A stretch of 63,083 bases of DNA from Nitrospinota bacterium (GTDB lineage Bacteria > Nitrospinota_A > UBA7883 > JACRGQ01), in contig JAOUMJ010000017.1 in assembly GCA_029881495.1 (NCBI GenBank), positions 1-63,083 of the forward strand, in the 5' to 3' direction. The notes under the pieces were generated by a model. That model saw nothing but the letters and a program-made list of their open reading frames with translations. It did not search any database and was not told the origin of the DNA. Positions 54,070 through 63,083 of this stretch are shown in pieces. Numbering within the stretch: the stretch's first letter is position 1; the number at the start of each line of letters is the position of its first letter. The position numbers were made by a program, and so were the translations under genes.

Positions 54070-54835
54070 AACCCTAATTTCCCTATCACTCATCTCTATT
54101 TTCCTAATATCAGGATGCGCCTACGATCCAAATCTGAAACGGGACAAGCTGGCAAAAAGGGATGCCACAAGGCATCGGGTCTATATAGTAAACAGGGGGG
54201 ATTCTCTCTCAAAGATATCCAAAAAATATGACGTGGAGCTTGATGCCCTCAAGAAAAGAAACGGGCTTAAATCGAACAAAATAATCGTAGGACAACGCCT
54301 CTACATTCCGAGCAACTCCTTCAATGAGCAATATAAATCAGACAAACCCGTACCGCAAAAAGGTAGCAAAAAATGGAAAAGCGGCAGAAAAAAAACTGCT
54401 GACAAAAAAGGGGGAAAATATGTCCCCCCAACCAAAGCACCAAACATAGATATCCGTCTTGCCTGGCCCGTGAAAAATCCGAAGATAACTTCCAACTTCG
54501 GTGTACGGAAATCGGGCAAACATGACGGGATCGATATAGCGGCGCCGAGAGGAACTAAAATATACGCCGCCGCCGACGGCATCGTGCTGTTCAGCGGCTG
54601 GGGACCGACAGGTTACGGACTCACCGTTCTCGTTAAACATAGCGAAAATATCTTCACCGTCTACTCACACAACGATAAAAATATTGCAAGAAAAGATCAG
54701 AAGGTCAAAAAAGGGGATGTGATCGCGACGGTAGGAAAGACCGGAAGGGCCACCGGCGAACATGTTCACTTCGAAGTGAGGGTAAACCGGGTTGCCTACG
54801 ATCCTCTCGCCTACCTGCCAAAACTCGGAAAGTAA
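54062..54835 (+). CDS. LysM/M23 (NlpD-like) murein hydrolase or activator lipoprotein
   Basis: 257 residues from TTG 54062 (AAGGA five bases upstream), which gives a proper lipoprotein signal MRKTLISLSLISIFLISGC. A LysM domain covers ~36-80 (YIVNRGDSLSKISKKYDVEL), a basic linker follows, then an M23 domain with KHDGIDIAAPRGTKIYAAAD and GEHVHFEVRVNR. The HxxxD and HxH zinc ligands are both present, so it may be catalytically active, unlike many NlpD proteins. It acts at the cell wall. Translation is coupled to the TIGR00725 gene. Confidence 0.88.
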   Translation: MRKTLISLSLISIFLISGCAYDPNLKRDKLAKRDATRHRVYIVNRGDSLSKISKKYDVELDALKKRNGLKSNKIIVGQRLYIPSNSFNEQYKSDKPVPQKGSKKWKSGRKKTADKKGGKYVPPTKAPNIDIRLAWPVKNPKITSNFGVRKSGKHDGIDIAAPRGTKIYAAADGIVLFSGWGPTGYGLTVLVKHSENIFTVYSHNDKNIARKDQKVKKGDVIATVGKTGRATGEHVHFEVRVNRVAYDPLAYLPKLGK

Positions 54836-54895
54836 ATGGCCCACGGATGCAAAAAGGAATTTGTCCCTGCAGAAACCCCAGTCGCTCTTCCCCTG

Positions 54896-56662
54896 TTACT
54901 GCGCTTTCCTTAATACCTTTATGAACTTCTCGTCGATCCCATTCTTCTCCATCCAATCGATGCGATTCAGCATGCGAGCCTTGAAGATCATCCGGTAGGT
55001 ATCGAGATTTTTCTCATCGACTTTGTAGATTTTGTCATAACCTGGAAAGAATTTCTCCATGGAGCCTGGAGCCGGCACCTTCGTACCCGGCATCATGTTC
55101 CAATCAACCCATTCAATTTTATTGGCCGCGATAAGCGGGTAGAGAATAATCGACAGATCCTTCGATATGTCTATCTCTTTCCCGGCCTTTTCATCCACTT
55201 CGGAGATGAAAAATCCCCCTGTATTCAGAAGGAACCCGGATACTTTGTGTTTTTTAACGGTTTCAAAGAACATCTCACATTCGGTATTGCGCTTCCATAT
55301 GCCGAAGGGGTTGGCGCCAGGGGATATCTTCAGCTTGCCTATCTCCTCAAGGGAAATATTTTCAGCCGCGGTGCTTTTTGTGGAAAGGGTAATGTACAAC
55401 GCGGCCTGAAGGAGCGGGTCCTCGATAAGCGTTACCGGTCCCCATGTGTTGTCCTTCTGGATAGTACAGATAAAGTTCGGCGCCGGAGTATCAAGCTCGT
55501 TCGGATTCGCGCCGGGGAGGAAATGCCTCGCCGAAATACATCTTCCGTTCTTCGTGTAAACGTCCATGTAATAAGGTTTCCTGCTTCCAGATTCGTCGAA
55601 CAACACCAGGGCGTTCTCCGCGGACTGCACGGTTTTCTCCCAGAATGAGCCGGGATCGTATGCGTCCGTCTTGTTGTAGAGCCCCGCTTCAAGCCCCGAA
55701 GTCTCGTTTACATCCGCCTGCACGATAATGGCATCATCGTTGCCAAGCTCTACATCCTTGAGCGTGCCGTCCTTGATAAACTCATCGTGATACGCGTTGC
55801 CGAGCGAAGACTTGCCCGAACCTGAAAGGCCGATGGTAATAAACACCTTCTTGCTGCTGTCCGGCATTACCAGCGACTTGCTTGAACCGTGTATCGGCAT
55901 TCCAAGCCCGTTATTGAGAAAGGAGCTCCATATCAGCGAGAGAGCCGCTTTTTTACATTCACCGAAGTAGTAGTTGCCAAGAAGGAACGCCACGTTGTTT
56001 TCCACATCGAATATCATTTTAATGCGCGGCGGCTCCGGATCTTCCTTGTGTTCGCGCCTGTCGTGCGGGTTTACCCTGTTATGCCACGCCTCCCAGTCGG
56101 GATTCACCCAGTCGGGATGCGAGATGACCTTTATGTTCTTGAACCCAAGCGGCTTGCTCTTTTTATACAAACTTCTTGTTTCATCCGTTGACGGAACAAA
56201 ATTCATGATGAAGTCGAGGGCGTGCTTTGCGTATTTCTGGGTAACCATGAATTCACATTCACCCATCGCATTCTTGCTTCGGCCAAAAAAACATTTCACC
56301 TCCACCTTCGGAACAGGGAGGAGTTCGCGAACCACGTTCTTTATCAGTTTGCCTATTTCATCCACCTCGGAAGCGCTTGATTTGTCGACAACATGCCTGG
56401 CCCACGGAGAACGACCCGTATCCTTGCCCGTTATGCTTACAAGCACCTTGTTGTTTGTCTCGAACAGACCTACCCCAGCGACATCGGACATCAGAACATC
56501 CGTCTTAATTACGTTTGGCTGCAAACAAGCAAGCTCATAAGCGATGTTGATACCCCCCCTTCGGGTATTCGGCGAGCTGAAAAGCTGTACAGCCGAAGCC
56601 TCCAGAACGCTTCCAATATTCAATTTCCCGTTTTCATCTACCTTTGTCGGTATTGTGCTCAT
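54896..56662 (-). CDS. Phosphoenolpyruvate carboxykinase-like P-loop protein (DUF4914 type)
   Basis: 588 residues from ATG 56662, with GGAGG eight bases upstream. FITIGLSGSGKSSLG matches the PEPCK kinase-1a motif (GLSGTGKTTLS), and ELGNDDAIIV, ETSGLEAGLYNKTDAYDP match the positions of the kinase-2 and substrate loops, but the FNFEGGCYAK motif of true ATP-PEPCK is changed. It resembles the DUF4914 group. Gluconeogenic PEPCK activity is possible but not proven. Confidence 0.7.
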   Translation of the reverse strand: MSTIPTKVDENGKLNIGSVLEASAVQLFSSPNTRRGGINIAYELACLQPNVIKTDVLMSDVAGVGLFETNNKVLVSITGKDTGRSPWARHVVDKSSASEVDEIGKLIKNVVRELLPVPKVEVKCFFGRSKNAMGECEFMVTQKYAKHALDFIMNFVPSTDETRSLYKKSKPLGFKNIKVISHPDWVNPDWEAWHNRVNPHDRREHKEDPEPPRIKMIFDVENNVAFLLGNYYFGECKKAALSLIWSSFLNNGLGMPIHGSSKSLVMPDSSKKVFITIGLSGSGKSSLGNAYHDEFIKDGTLKDVELGNDDAIIVQADVNETSGLEAGLYNKTDAYDPGSFWEKTVQSAENALVLFDESGSRKPYYMDVYTKNGRCISARHFLPGANPNELDTPAPNFICTIQKDNTWGPVTLIEDPLLQAALYITLSTKSTAAENISLEEIGKLKISPGANPFGIWKRNTECEMFFETVKKHKVSGFLLNTGGFFISEVDEKAGKEIDISKDLSIILYPLIAANKIEWVDWNMMPGTKVPAPGSMEKFFPGYDKIYKVDEKNLDTYRMIFKARMLNRIDWMEKNGIDEKFIKVLRKAQ

Positions 56663-56892
56663 AATAAAAACCTCCTCGCGGTATGCCGGTAAATATGCTG
56701 ACTTCAGCAAAAATAATTGCTATTACTACATAAATAACTTTATGGATTACGCTGCGCACAGTCTATCAAAAAGAGGGGTACGAGACTATATCCAATATCC
56801 TGATTTCTCGTTTTTTTTACGCACTTTTCTGCCTACAGGAGAGGAAGGACAAGGAGTGAACTTGATGGAGCGGAACATAGGCTGTAATATTC

Positions 56893-57396
56893 GTGGAGAT
56901 GACACAAATTATCCGATACCCGGACAAGATATTGCTTCAAAAATCCAAAACCGTTGAGAAATTCGATAAAAACCTGGCCCTCCTTGGGGATAAGTTGCTC
57001 AAACATCTGGATATAAGTGGTGGGATAGGCCTCAGCGCGGTTCAGCTGGGGGAGCCGCTCCGCCTGGTGGCAATCGCCCATCCGGAGAGCGAAACCGGAA
57101 AAACAGGACGTATGCTCCTTGCCAATCCCGAAATCATCAAAACCGAAGGGAGCGTTTCGGACATTGAAGGGTGCTTTTCACTCCCGGGGTTGTGGCTTGA
57201 GATCGAGAGGCCGGAGAGTGTTGAAATAAAGGGGCAATTGATAACAGGTTTCCCCTTTTCAGCCCGGTTCACCGGCTACCTTGCGCGAGGGATGATGCAT
57301 GAAATTGACCACCTTGAAGGGAGGCTGATCTGGGATCTCCTGCCGGGACCAAAAAGGGAAGAAACCGTAAAAAATTACCTTTCAACAGCAGTTTAA
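56893..57396 (+). CDS. def: Peptide deformylase
   Basis: About 167 residues. The three zinc motifs are GGIGLSAVQLGEPLR (motif I, GxGLAAxQ with Ser for Ala), EGCFSLPG (EGCLS with Phe for Leu) and MMHEIDHLEG. It removes formyl groups from nascent chains. Start is uncertain: GTG 56893 or ATG 56899, with no clear ribosome binding site. The 230-bp gap upstream shows no clear promoter. Confidence 0.93.
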   Translation: MEMTQIIRYPDKILLQKSKTVEKFDKNLALLGDKLLKHLDISGGIGLSAVQLGEPLRLVAIAHPESETGKTGRMLLANPEIIKTEGSVSDIEGCFSLPGLWLEIERPESVEIKGQLITGFPFSARFTGYLARGMMHEIDHLEGRLIWDLLPGPKREETVKNYLSTAV

Positions 57397-57508
57397 ATCG
57401 GCATTACACACTTAATAGGGATATTTGGATTTCAAAACCGCCAAAACCGCCCCCATTTTTATGCTAGCATTAGCCATTATGCGAAACAGAGTTGGAAGAT
57501 CCTCATAG

Positions 57509-57964
57509 ATGAAGTGCCCGGCATGCCAGCATCCCGACACAAAAGTCGTAGATTCCAGGCTGAGCAAGGAAGGGGACACGATACGCAGACGCAGAGAGTG
57601 CATTCAATGCGAGGAGAGGTTCACGACCCATGAACGTATTGAAGAGATCCTTCCGGCGGTCATTAAAAAGGACGGTAGGCGAGAGGAGTTCAATCGGGAT
57701 AAAATACGGAGAGGTATCGATAAGGCTTTTCAAAAACTTGCCGTATCGGTTGCCGAAAAGGAAGCGTTGCTCGACAGGCTGGAGAAATTCGCGCGCGAGT
57801 GCGGCGACAAGGAGATATCCTCTTCCGTAGTCGGTGAAAAGATCATGGAAGAGCTGAAGAGCATGGATCAGGTAGCCTATGTAAGGTTTGCGTCGGTATA
57901 CCGCTCTTTTCGCGATGTGAACGAATTTATGGACGAACTGAAAAATTTGCTGAAGGATAAATAA
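57509..57964 (+). CDS. nrdR: Transcriptional repressor NrdR
   Basis: 151 residues. Zinc-ribbon cysteines [15 protein letters not shown] and [12 protein letters not shown], then an ATP-cone domain starting near [20 protein letters not shown]. NrdR represses ribonucleotide reductase genes. Its stop overlaps the sirC start by one base (TAATG). Confidence 0.98.
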   Translation: MKCPACQHPDTKVVDSRLSKEGDTIRRRRECIQCEERFTTHERIEEILPAVIKKDGRREEFNRDKIRRGIDKAFQKLAVSVAEKEALLDRLEKFARECGDKEISSSVVGEKIMEELKSMDQVAYVRFASVYRSFRDVNEFMDELKNLLKDK

Positions 57965-58596
57965 TGCCGAAATTCTACCCGATGATGATGAACCTGAAAG
58001 AACGCACCTGCCTTGTGGTAGGTGGAGGAGACGTGGCGGCGCGCAAGATCGAAATGCTCGTTTCGTGCGGCGCGAAAGTTGTCGCAGTCGCGCCGGAAAT
58101 AGACGAATCGCTCGCGCCTCTCATTAATAGCGGAGACGTAAAACACCTGAAGGAAGAGTTTCGCGCCGAACACGCCGACAACGCGGTTCTAGCTATTGCG
58201 GCTACCGACAACGAAACGGTAAACCGGGCGGTATACGACTGTGCAACGAAAAGGGGGATCCCCGTAAACGTAGTGGATGTTCCGCACCTCTGCACATTCA
58301 TTGTTCCGTCCATCGTGGAGAGCGGCGACCTGCTGATAGCGATATCCACTTCCGGCAAATCACCGGCGTTCTCCAAAAGGATCCGCAAGGAACTGCAGAA
58401 AAAGTTCGGCCCGGAATACGGCGAAATGCTGGAGATAATGGGGAAGGTAAGGGATCTCTACAAGGATATAGAACCCGACCTGAATAAAAGAATGAAAACG
58501 CTTAGCGCCATAGCAAATTCAAATCTTCTCGACAGGCTAAGGGCTGGTGAACACCCCGATCCTGAAGAGGTTATTGAACAGACAATAACGGAATGA
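57964..58596 (+). CDS. sirC: Precorrin-2 dehydrogenase (siroheme synthase N-terminal type)
   Basis: 210 residues. The NAD-binding GGGDVAARKIEMLVSCGAKV motif and NVVDVPHLCTFIVPSIVESG (catalytic Asp) identify the SirC/Met8 family, which oxidises precorrin-2 to sirohydrochlorin. Translation is coupled to nrdR and followed by the CcsA/HemX-like gene. It provides the sirohydrochlorin that would feed siroheme and the AhbC/AhbD heme route. Confidence 0.93.
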   Translation: MPKFYPMMMNLKERTCLVVGGGDVAARKIEMLVSCGAKVVAVAPEIDESLAPLINSGDVKHLKEEFRAEHADNAVLAIAATDNETVNRAVYDCATKRGIPVNVVDVPHLCTFIVPSIVESGDLLIAISTSGKSPAFSKRIRKELQKKFGPEYGEMLEIMGKVRDLYKDIEPDLNKRMKTLSAIANSNLLDRLRAGEHPDPEEVIEQTITE

Positions 58597-58612
58597 ACAA
58601 GGCAGGAATTTC

Positions 58613-59401
58613 TTGAAAATATTGATGGCCCTCGCCGCATTTTGCTACTTCCTCGGGATGGTGAAATTTTTTCTCCATCTCGCTGTGAAGAGACAGATCC
58701 TCTTCTACCTCGCAACGGCGATGATCGTAGCGGGATTCCTCTTCCACACCGGGATGATGTTCAAGATATCCTCGATGACCGGTCACGGACCCTATACGAC
58801 TCCGTTTGAGCAGGCATCGTTTTTCTCATGGACCATAATGGGGATGCTCATAGTCGCCATCTTTTTCTCGCGCGTAACCGCGCTTGGCGTATTCGTCTCC
58901 CCGATAGGTTTTCTCGTTCTTGCCTATTCGTTCCTTCTGCCGATGAGCGACAACTCGCAACTTACGAACAATGAATACTGGCTTACGCTCCACCTGACGC
59001 TCTCCTTTCTGGCGCTATCGTCGTTTGTCGTCATATTTGCCGCCTCGATCATGTACCTCATGCAGGAGAGGCAGTTGAAGAGCCATCATCTCTCTGGGAT
59101 TTTTAAAAGAATGCCGGACCTGCAAACACTCGACACGGTGTTTCACAAAAGCCTCATCTTCGGATTTCCGCTTATAACAGTAGGAATGGGCTCGGCTTTC
59201 ATGCTTACGATAACGAAGTACGGTTCGCTACTCGGCCCGAAGCCGGGAAGAATACTCCCGCTCCTGATCATATGGGCAGTCTACGCTGTCATAATGATCG
59301 GAAGAAGCCTCCTGGGATGGCGCGGTCACGAGATAGCCCTGATGGGCCTCGTGGGGTTTGCGGGAGCAATGGCGGCGCTCGGCATACATCTCTACTTTTA
59401 G
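58613..59401 (+). CDS. ccsA: CcsA/HemX-like cytochrome assembly membrane protein
   Basis: 262 residues from TTG 58613 (AGGA upstream). About eight transmembrane segments, with GHGPYTTPFEQASFFSWTIM and EYWLTLHLTLSFLALSSFVV, RGHEIALMG, where the tryptophan and histidines fit the CcsA/HemX heme-handling family. HemX-type proteins are often next to hemA; hemA is not here. Probably handles heme or affects early tetrapyrrole synthesis. Directly follows sirC. Confidence 0.88.
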   Translation: MKILMALAAFCYFLGMVKFFLHLAVKRQILFYLATAMIVAGFLFHTGMMFKISSMTGHGPYTTPFEQASFFSWTIMGMLIVAIFFSRVTALGVFVSPIGFLVLAYSFLLPMSDNSQLTNNEYWLTLHLTLSFLALSSFVVIFAASIMYLMQERQLKSHHLSGIFKRMPDLQTLDTVFHKSLIFGFPLITVGMGSAFMLTITKYGSLLGPKPGRILPLLIIWAVYAVIMIGRSLLGWRGHEIALMGLVGFAGAMAALGIHLYF

Positions 59402-59528
59402 GAAAAACAGGCAACAGACAATATAATAGAGCTTCAAAGCGTATCATAAATATTCAGCGCCTATTTCGAGTCAAAAACGCTGGAATGCTTCTAAATGGAT
59501 TTACACCGATTATATTGAGGAGGATAAA

Positions 59529-60125
59529 GTGAACAGGATCTCGAGATTGTTTTTTGCATTTTCAATCGTTTTCGCGGTTCTGCCCGGCATGGTTCAGGCC
59601 AATACCTATACGATAGACAAGGGGCACACAACTATCGGCTTTTCGGTGAGACACATGGTCATTTCCAATGTCCGCGGACAGTTCAACAATTTTGAAGGAA
59701 CCTTTGTTTTTGATCCCAACAATATAGATCTCACCAGCGCCTCTGTGAAAATCGACGCGGCAAGCATTGACACCAACGAAGCGAAAAGGGATGAGCACCT
59801 CCGTACCCCTGAATTTCTCGATGTGAAAAAATTCCCTGATATAACTTTCGAGCTGAAAAGCTTCATGAAGCACGGAAACAATGAGGTCATGGGGAAAGGG
59901 GACATCACCATCCGAGGCATCACAAAGACCATCGCCCTGAAAGGGGAATTTATCGGAGCGGTAAAGGACCCGTGGGGGAACGAGCGCGTAGGATTTTCGG
60001 CTACCGGAGAGATCGACCGAAAGGAATTCGGCCTCACATGGAACAAGGTGCTTGAAACAGGCGGCGTCGTTGTCGGTGACAAAGTCACGCTGATCATCGA
60101 GGTCGAGGGGATCAAAAAGAAATAG
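59529..60125 (+). CDS. YceI family periplasmic protein
   Basis: 198 residues from GTG 59529 with GAGGAGG upstream. Signal peptide ~1-24 (FFAFSIVFAVLPGMVQA). The YceI lipocalin-like domain begins NTYTIDKGHTTIGFSVRHMV and includes FEGTFVFDPNNIDLTSAS and GKGDITIRGITKTIALKGEF. The family binds isoprenoid-like lipids in the periplasm. Ends in a terminator. Confidence 0.95.
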   Translation: MNRISRLFFAFSIVFAVLPGMVQANTYTIDKGHTTIGFSVRHMVISNVRGQFNNFEGTFVFDPNNIDLTSASVKIDAASIDTNEAKRDEHLRTPEFLDVKKFPDITFELKSFMKHGNNEVMGKGDITIRGITKTIALKGEFIGAVKDPWGNERVGFSATGEIDRKEFGLTWNKVLETGGVVVGDKVTLIIEVEGIKKK

Positions 60126-60137
60126 ACGATACCAGAG

Positions 60138-60170
60138 GCTCCGGTAACAGAGGCCGGAGCTCTTATTTTC
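60138..60170 (+). terminator. Intrinsic terminator of yceI
   Basis: GCTCCGG (60138-60144) pairs with CCGGAGC (60154-60160), loop of nine, followed by TCTTATTTTC. It overlaps the end of the convergent small gene. Confidence 0.8.
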
Positions 60171-60330
60171 TCTTCTCGTTCTTTATCTTTTTAACTGCCG
60201 CTATTACCACGACCACGGTCGTTACGGTCATTATGGCCAGTACCGCTAGCAGTACCTTTACCAATACCTCGTCTTGCTCTGCCGCCATGGGAGCGAACGA
60301 AGAGTATCTCATGATCACCGATGATAGCAT
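60163..60330 (-). CDS. Small single-pass membrane protein (55 residues)
   Basis: Reads MLSSVIMRYSSFAPMAAEQD, then a hydrophobic helix (KVLLAVLAIMTVTTVVVVIA) and a basic tail (KKIKNEKRK). The start has AAAGGAG about ten bases upstream, and TTGAAA-N17-TATATT (60440-60412) lies ~80 bases upstream. Positive-inside topology predicts the N-terminus outside and tail in the cytoplasm. A start at the MAAEQD methionine is possible. No family recognised. Confidence 0.65.
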   Translation of the reverse strand: MLSSVIMRYSSFAPMAAEQDEVLVKVLLAVLAIMTVTTVVVVIAAVKKIKNEKRK

Positions 60331-60411
60331 TCTGTATAATCTCCTTTAAAACCGTATTGCGCACTATTGCTGACATTTTTCGAAAAATAACAGCGCCTCC
60401 TGGCAACAATG

Positions 60412-60440
60412 AATATACTCCCCATACTCCCATGTTTCAA
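60412..60440 (-). promoter_or_regulatory. Promoter of the small membrane protein
   Basis: Minus strand TTGAAA (60440-60435), 17-nt spacer, TATATT (60417-60412). Confidence 0.55.
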
Positions 60441-60446
60441 CATGGG
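60429..60446. repeat. Short inverted repeat over the -35 box
   Basis: CCCATG-TTTCAA-CATGGG, stem of 6-8 bp, covering the -35 of the small-protein promoter. A possible operator. Confidence 0.4.
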
Positions 60447-60515
60447 ATATGTCAAAACGGCTTTCAACAACTTCCAAACAGGAAAAACATCGCGCCATGG
60501 CTGTATAATTGACGA

Positions 60516-61448
<933 letters not shown>

Positions 61449-61449
61449 A

Positions 61450-62415
61450 ATGGCGGTTCTCTCCATCGAAGATCTTGAGATACGTTTCAATACCCGCGAC
61501 GGATTTGGAACCGCCGTGGATGGCGTCTCTTTTTCGCTTGAGGCAAACGAAACTCTGGGCATCGTTGGGGAATCGGGTTGCGGCAAAACCGTCACCGCTC
61601 TCTCCATTCTCCGTCTCCTGCCCGAACCCCCGGCGGAAGTATACAGGGGGAGCATCATGTTCGACGGCAAGGATCTCCTGAAACTCCCGCAGAAGGAACT
61701 CCAAAAGATAAGGGGAGACAGAATAGCGATGATATTCCAGGAGCCTATGACCGCGCTCAATCCGGTATTCACTATCGGCGACCAGATTGGGGAGGTCTAC
61801 CGGATCCACCGAAACCTCTCATCATCCGAAGCAAAGGAGAAAGCGGTAGAAATGCTAAGGCAGGTAGGAATTCCCGATCCCGACAAGAGGGTGGATGAAT
61901 ACCCACACCAGCTAAGCGGAGGGATGAGGCAAAGGGCGATGATAGCAATGGCGCTCGCGCTCGACCCTGCCGTCCTCATCGCCGATGAACCGACCACCGC
62001 GCTTGACGTTACCGTTCAGGCGCAGATACTCCTCCTGATGGATGAGCTTAAGGAAAAGTTCAACACATCCATCATTCTTATTACGCACGACCTCGGAGTC
62101 GTGGCGCAACACGCCCAAAGGATCGTTGTGATGTACGCCGGGAAAATCATGGAAACCGGAAAGGTGACCGAGATATTCGAAAATCCGTCGCACCCTTACA
62201 CAAAGTGCCTGATGGAATCGATACCTTCAATTACCGGAACGCCGGAAAAGAAGCTGACTGAAATACCAGGCCTCGTCCCCGCTCTCGATTCCAAACCAGG
62301 CGGATGCCTCTTCCACCCAAGATGCCCGGAAGTGATGGACGAGTGTAAAACCACACTCCCCGGGTTTTACAAGGCGAGTGACGGACACACTACCGCCTGC
62401 CTTCTCTACCGATAG
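61450..62415 (+). CDS. Oligopeptide/dipeptide ABC transporter ATPase (OppD/DppD type)
   Basis: 321 residues. Walker A is GESGCGKT, signature LSGGMRQRAMIAMAL, Walker B VLIADEPTTALD, and H-loop ILITHDLGVVA. The C-terminal oligopeptide extension (CLFHPRCPEVMDECKTTLP, ACLLYR) has the cysteines of the OppD/F family. Its permease and OppF partner are not in the window. It directly follows the HDAC-type gene with one base between. Confidence 0.94.
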   Translation: MAVLSIEDLEIRFNTRDGFGTAVDGVSFSLEANETLGIVGESGCGKTVTALSILRLLPEPPAEVYRGSIMFDGKDLLKLPQKELQKIRGDRIAMIFQEPMTALNPVFTIGDQIGEVYRIHRNLSSSEAKEKAVEMLRQVGIPDPDKRVDEYPHQLSGGMRQRAMIAMALALDPAVLIADEPTTALDVTVQAQILLLMDELKEKFNTSIILITHDLGVVAQHAQRIVVMYAGKIMETGKVTEIFENPSHPYTKCLMESIPSITGTPEKKLTEIPGLVPALDSKPGGCLFHPRCPEVMDECKTTLPGFYKASDGHTTACLLYR

Positions 62416-62575
62416 AAAAATTCCCCGCTCCCCTTTTTCCGTGTAATAAGTGGGACATGATACAATCGAAAGATATAGCAATTTGATAACAATACATCCT
62501 GACTCCGAAAACTTTTTCGGATGAAGGATGTGGCATGAAGGCGGTACATTGTCCCAGATAGCAGGCACAGGTAGC

Positions 62576-63083
62576 ATGAGAAACGGAAATGCGGATCCCG
62601 CACAACAGCTAACATATAACCAGAAGCTGATATCAGAATATAAAAAAAAGCTGAAACCGCTCATAAAGATCCATCCGGTGATCTATGCCAGCATAGCCGA
62701 CAAAAATATTTCAGATGCGGCGTCTGAAATGTTTGTCAATGTGGGATTTACCTGCCACACGCCCACAAAGAACGAACAGGCCGAACTGGCAAAAACCATA
62801 GGTACCTGGCTCAAGAAGGGGCACATGGCACTTCTGCAGTACAGGCCGAAAGAGGCCGGCACTAATCTGATAAGTTTACTCCGCGCCATCCAGGGATATA
62901 CGACCAACTCCACCTTCTCCGGGCTGATACCGGTCTTTATCGGTACGGTAAACACCGACAAGCAGATCGAAATATTCAGACAGTTGGGAAATTTCGGCAT
63001 TAGATACGCCTGTTTCATATCCCCCAACACGCTCCCTGAAAAAAACGCGGAGGAACTGCTGGATCATCTCGCAAAATACACCG
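62576..63083 (+). CDS. Unrecognised soluble protein, open at the window end
   Basis: Open from ATG 62576 (or in frame from ATG 62528) to the end: at least 169 residues. Starts MRNGNADPAQQLTYN and continues into two alternating alpha/beta stretches (SDAASEMFVNVGFTCH; FSGLIPVFIGTVNT; FRQLGNFGIRYACFISPNTL). The layout is faintly like a receiver-type or TPR-adjacent domain, but no motif is decisive. C-terminus unseen. Confidence 0.6.
   Translation, partial: MRNGNADPAQQLTYNQKLISEYKKKLKPLIKIHPVIYASIADKNISDAASEMFVNVGFTCHTPTKNEQAELAKTIGTWLKKGHMALLQYRPKEAGTNLISLLRAIQGYTTNSTFSGLIPVFIGTVNTDKQIEIFRQLGNFGIRYACFISPNTLPEKNAEELLDHLAKYT

Noticed and set aside
56544-56957. Plus-strand reading frame of 137 residues between the PEPCK-like gene and def
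   Set aside because: Overlaps both neighbours in other frames, no ribosome binding site, composition not protein-like.

Overview
The window is a stretch of chromosome from a Gram-negative bacterium at roughly 50% GC by eye. LpxK and several lipoproteins point to an outer membrane. AhbC and AhbD point to the siroheme-dependent heme route, which is typical of anaerobes and microaerophiles. AmmeMemoRadiSam proteins, a DUF3536-type GH57 enzyme, PilZ proteins and a CcsA/HemX-like protein fit a deltaproteobacterial, Nitrospirota or Nitrospinota type of lineage. There is no rRNA or species-specific marker here, so the lineage remains an inference.

Layout. 1-6436 holds housekeeping genes: ruvX (cut by the window edge, minus strand), an unknown gene, prfB with its programmed +1 frameshift, a PseG-like gene, amrB (Memo family), rpiB and glyA. 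6473-22302 is one uninterrupted minus-strand block of virion genes. Its head module is of phage Mu type: DUF2730-like, winged helix, terminase small and large subunits, DUF935 portal, protease with nested scaffold, decoration protein, gpT-type capsid, DUF1320 and DUF1834. It continues into unusual appendage genes. I see no transposase, integrase, repressor, lysis, sheath, tube or tape-measure gene, so it looks like a domesticated or gene-transfer-agent-like particle locus rather than a complete prophage.

22672-30487 carries tRNA-Leu(UAG) and the proteostasis cluster tig-clpP-clpX-lon, followed by a divergent ClpX paralogue without the zinc domain. 30646-36176 carries a FlgO-like lipoprotein, trpF, a STAS-like protein, a secreted Fn3 protein and a chemoreceptor. 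36398-38913 (minus) is ahbC-ahbD. 39242-41823 is hisG-pyrE-(unknown)-lpxK, converging on GH57-thrC. 45846-46418 (minus) is rplU-rpmA. 46634-49174 is a polyprenyl synthase with amrA and amrS.

49362-63083 carries two PilZ proteins flanking a strongly structured non-coding stretch. It then has cobA-hemD, DUF1232, PsiE-like, a two-helix ferritin-like protein, a TIGR00725 protein, a LysM/M23 lipoprotein, a PEPCK-like P-loop protein, def, nrdR, sirC, a CcsA/HemX-like protein, yceI, a small membrane protein missed by length cut-offs, a histone-deacetylase-family gene, an OppD-type ATPase and an unrecognised open-ended gene.

Working together. CobA-HemD, SirC, AhbC and AhbD cover most of the uroporphyrinogen III to siroheme to heme route, spread over three loci; AhbA and AhbB are not in the window. 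Trigger factor, ClpP, ClpX and Lon form a folding and degradation unit. The three AmmeMemoRadiSam proteins are split over two loci about 43 kb apart. The most interesting unexplained items are the Mu-type head island, the structured RNA-like region at 50139-50315, and the ClpX paralogue.
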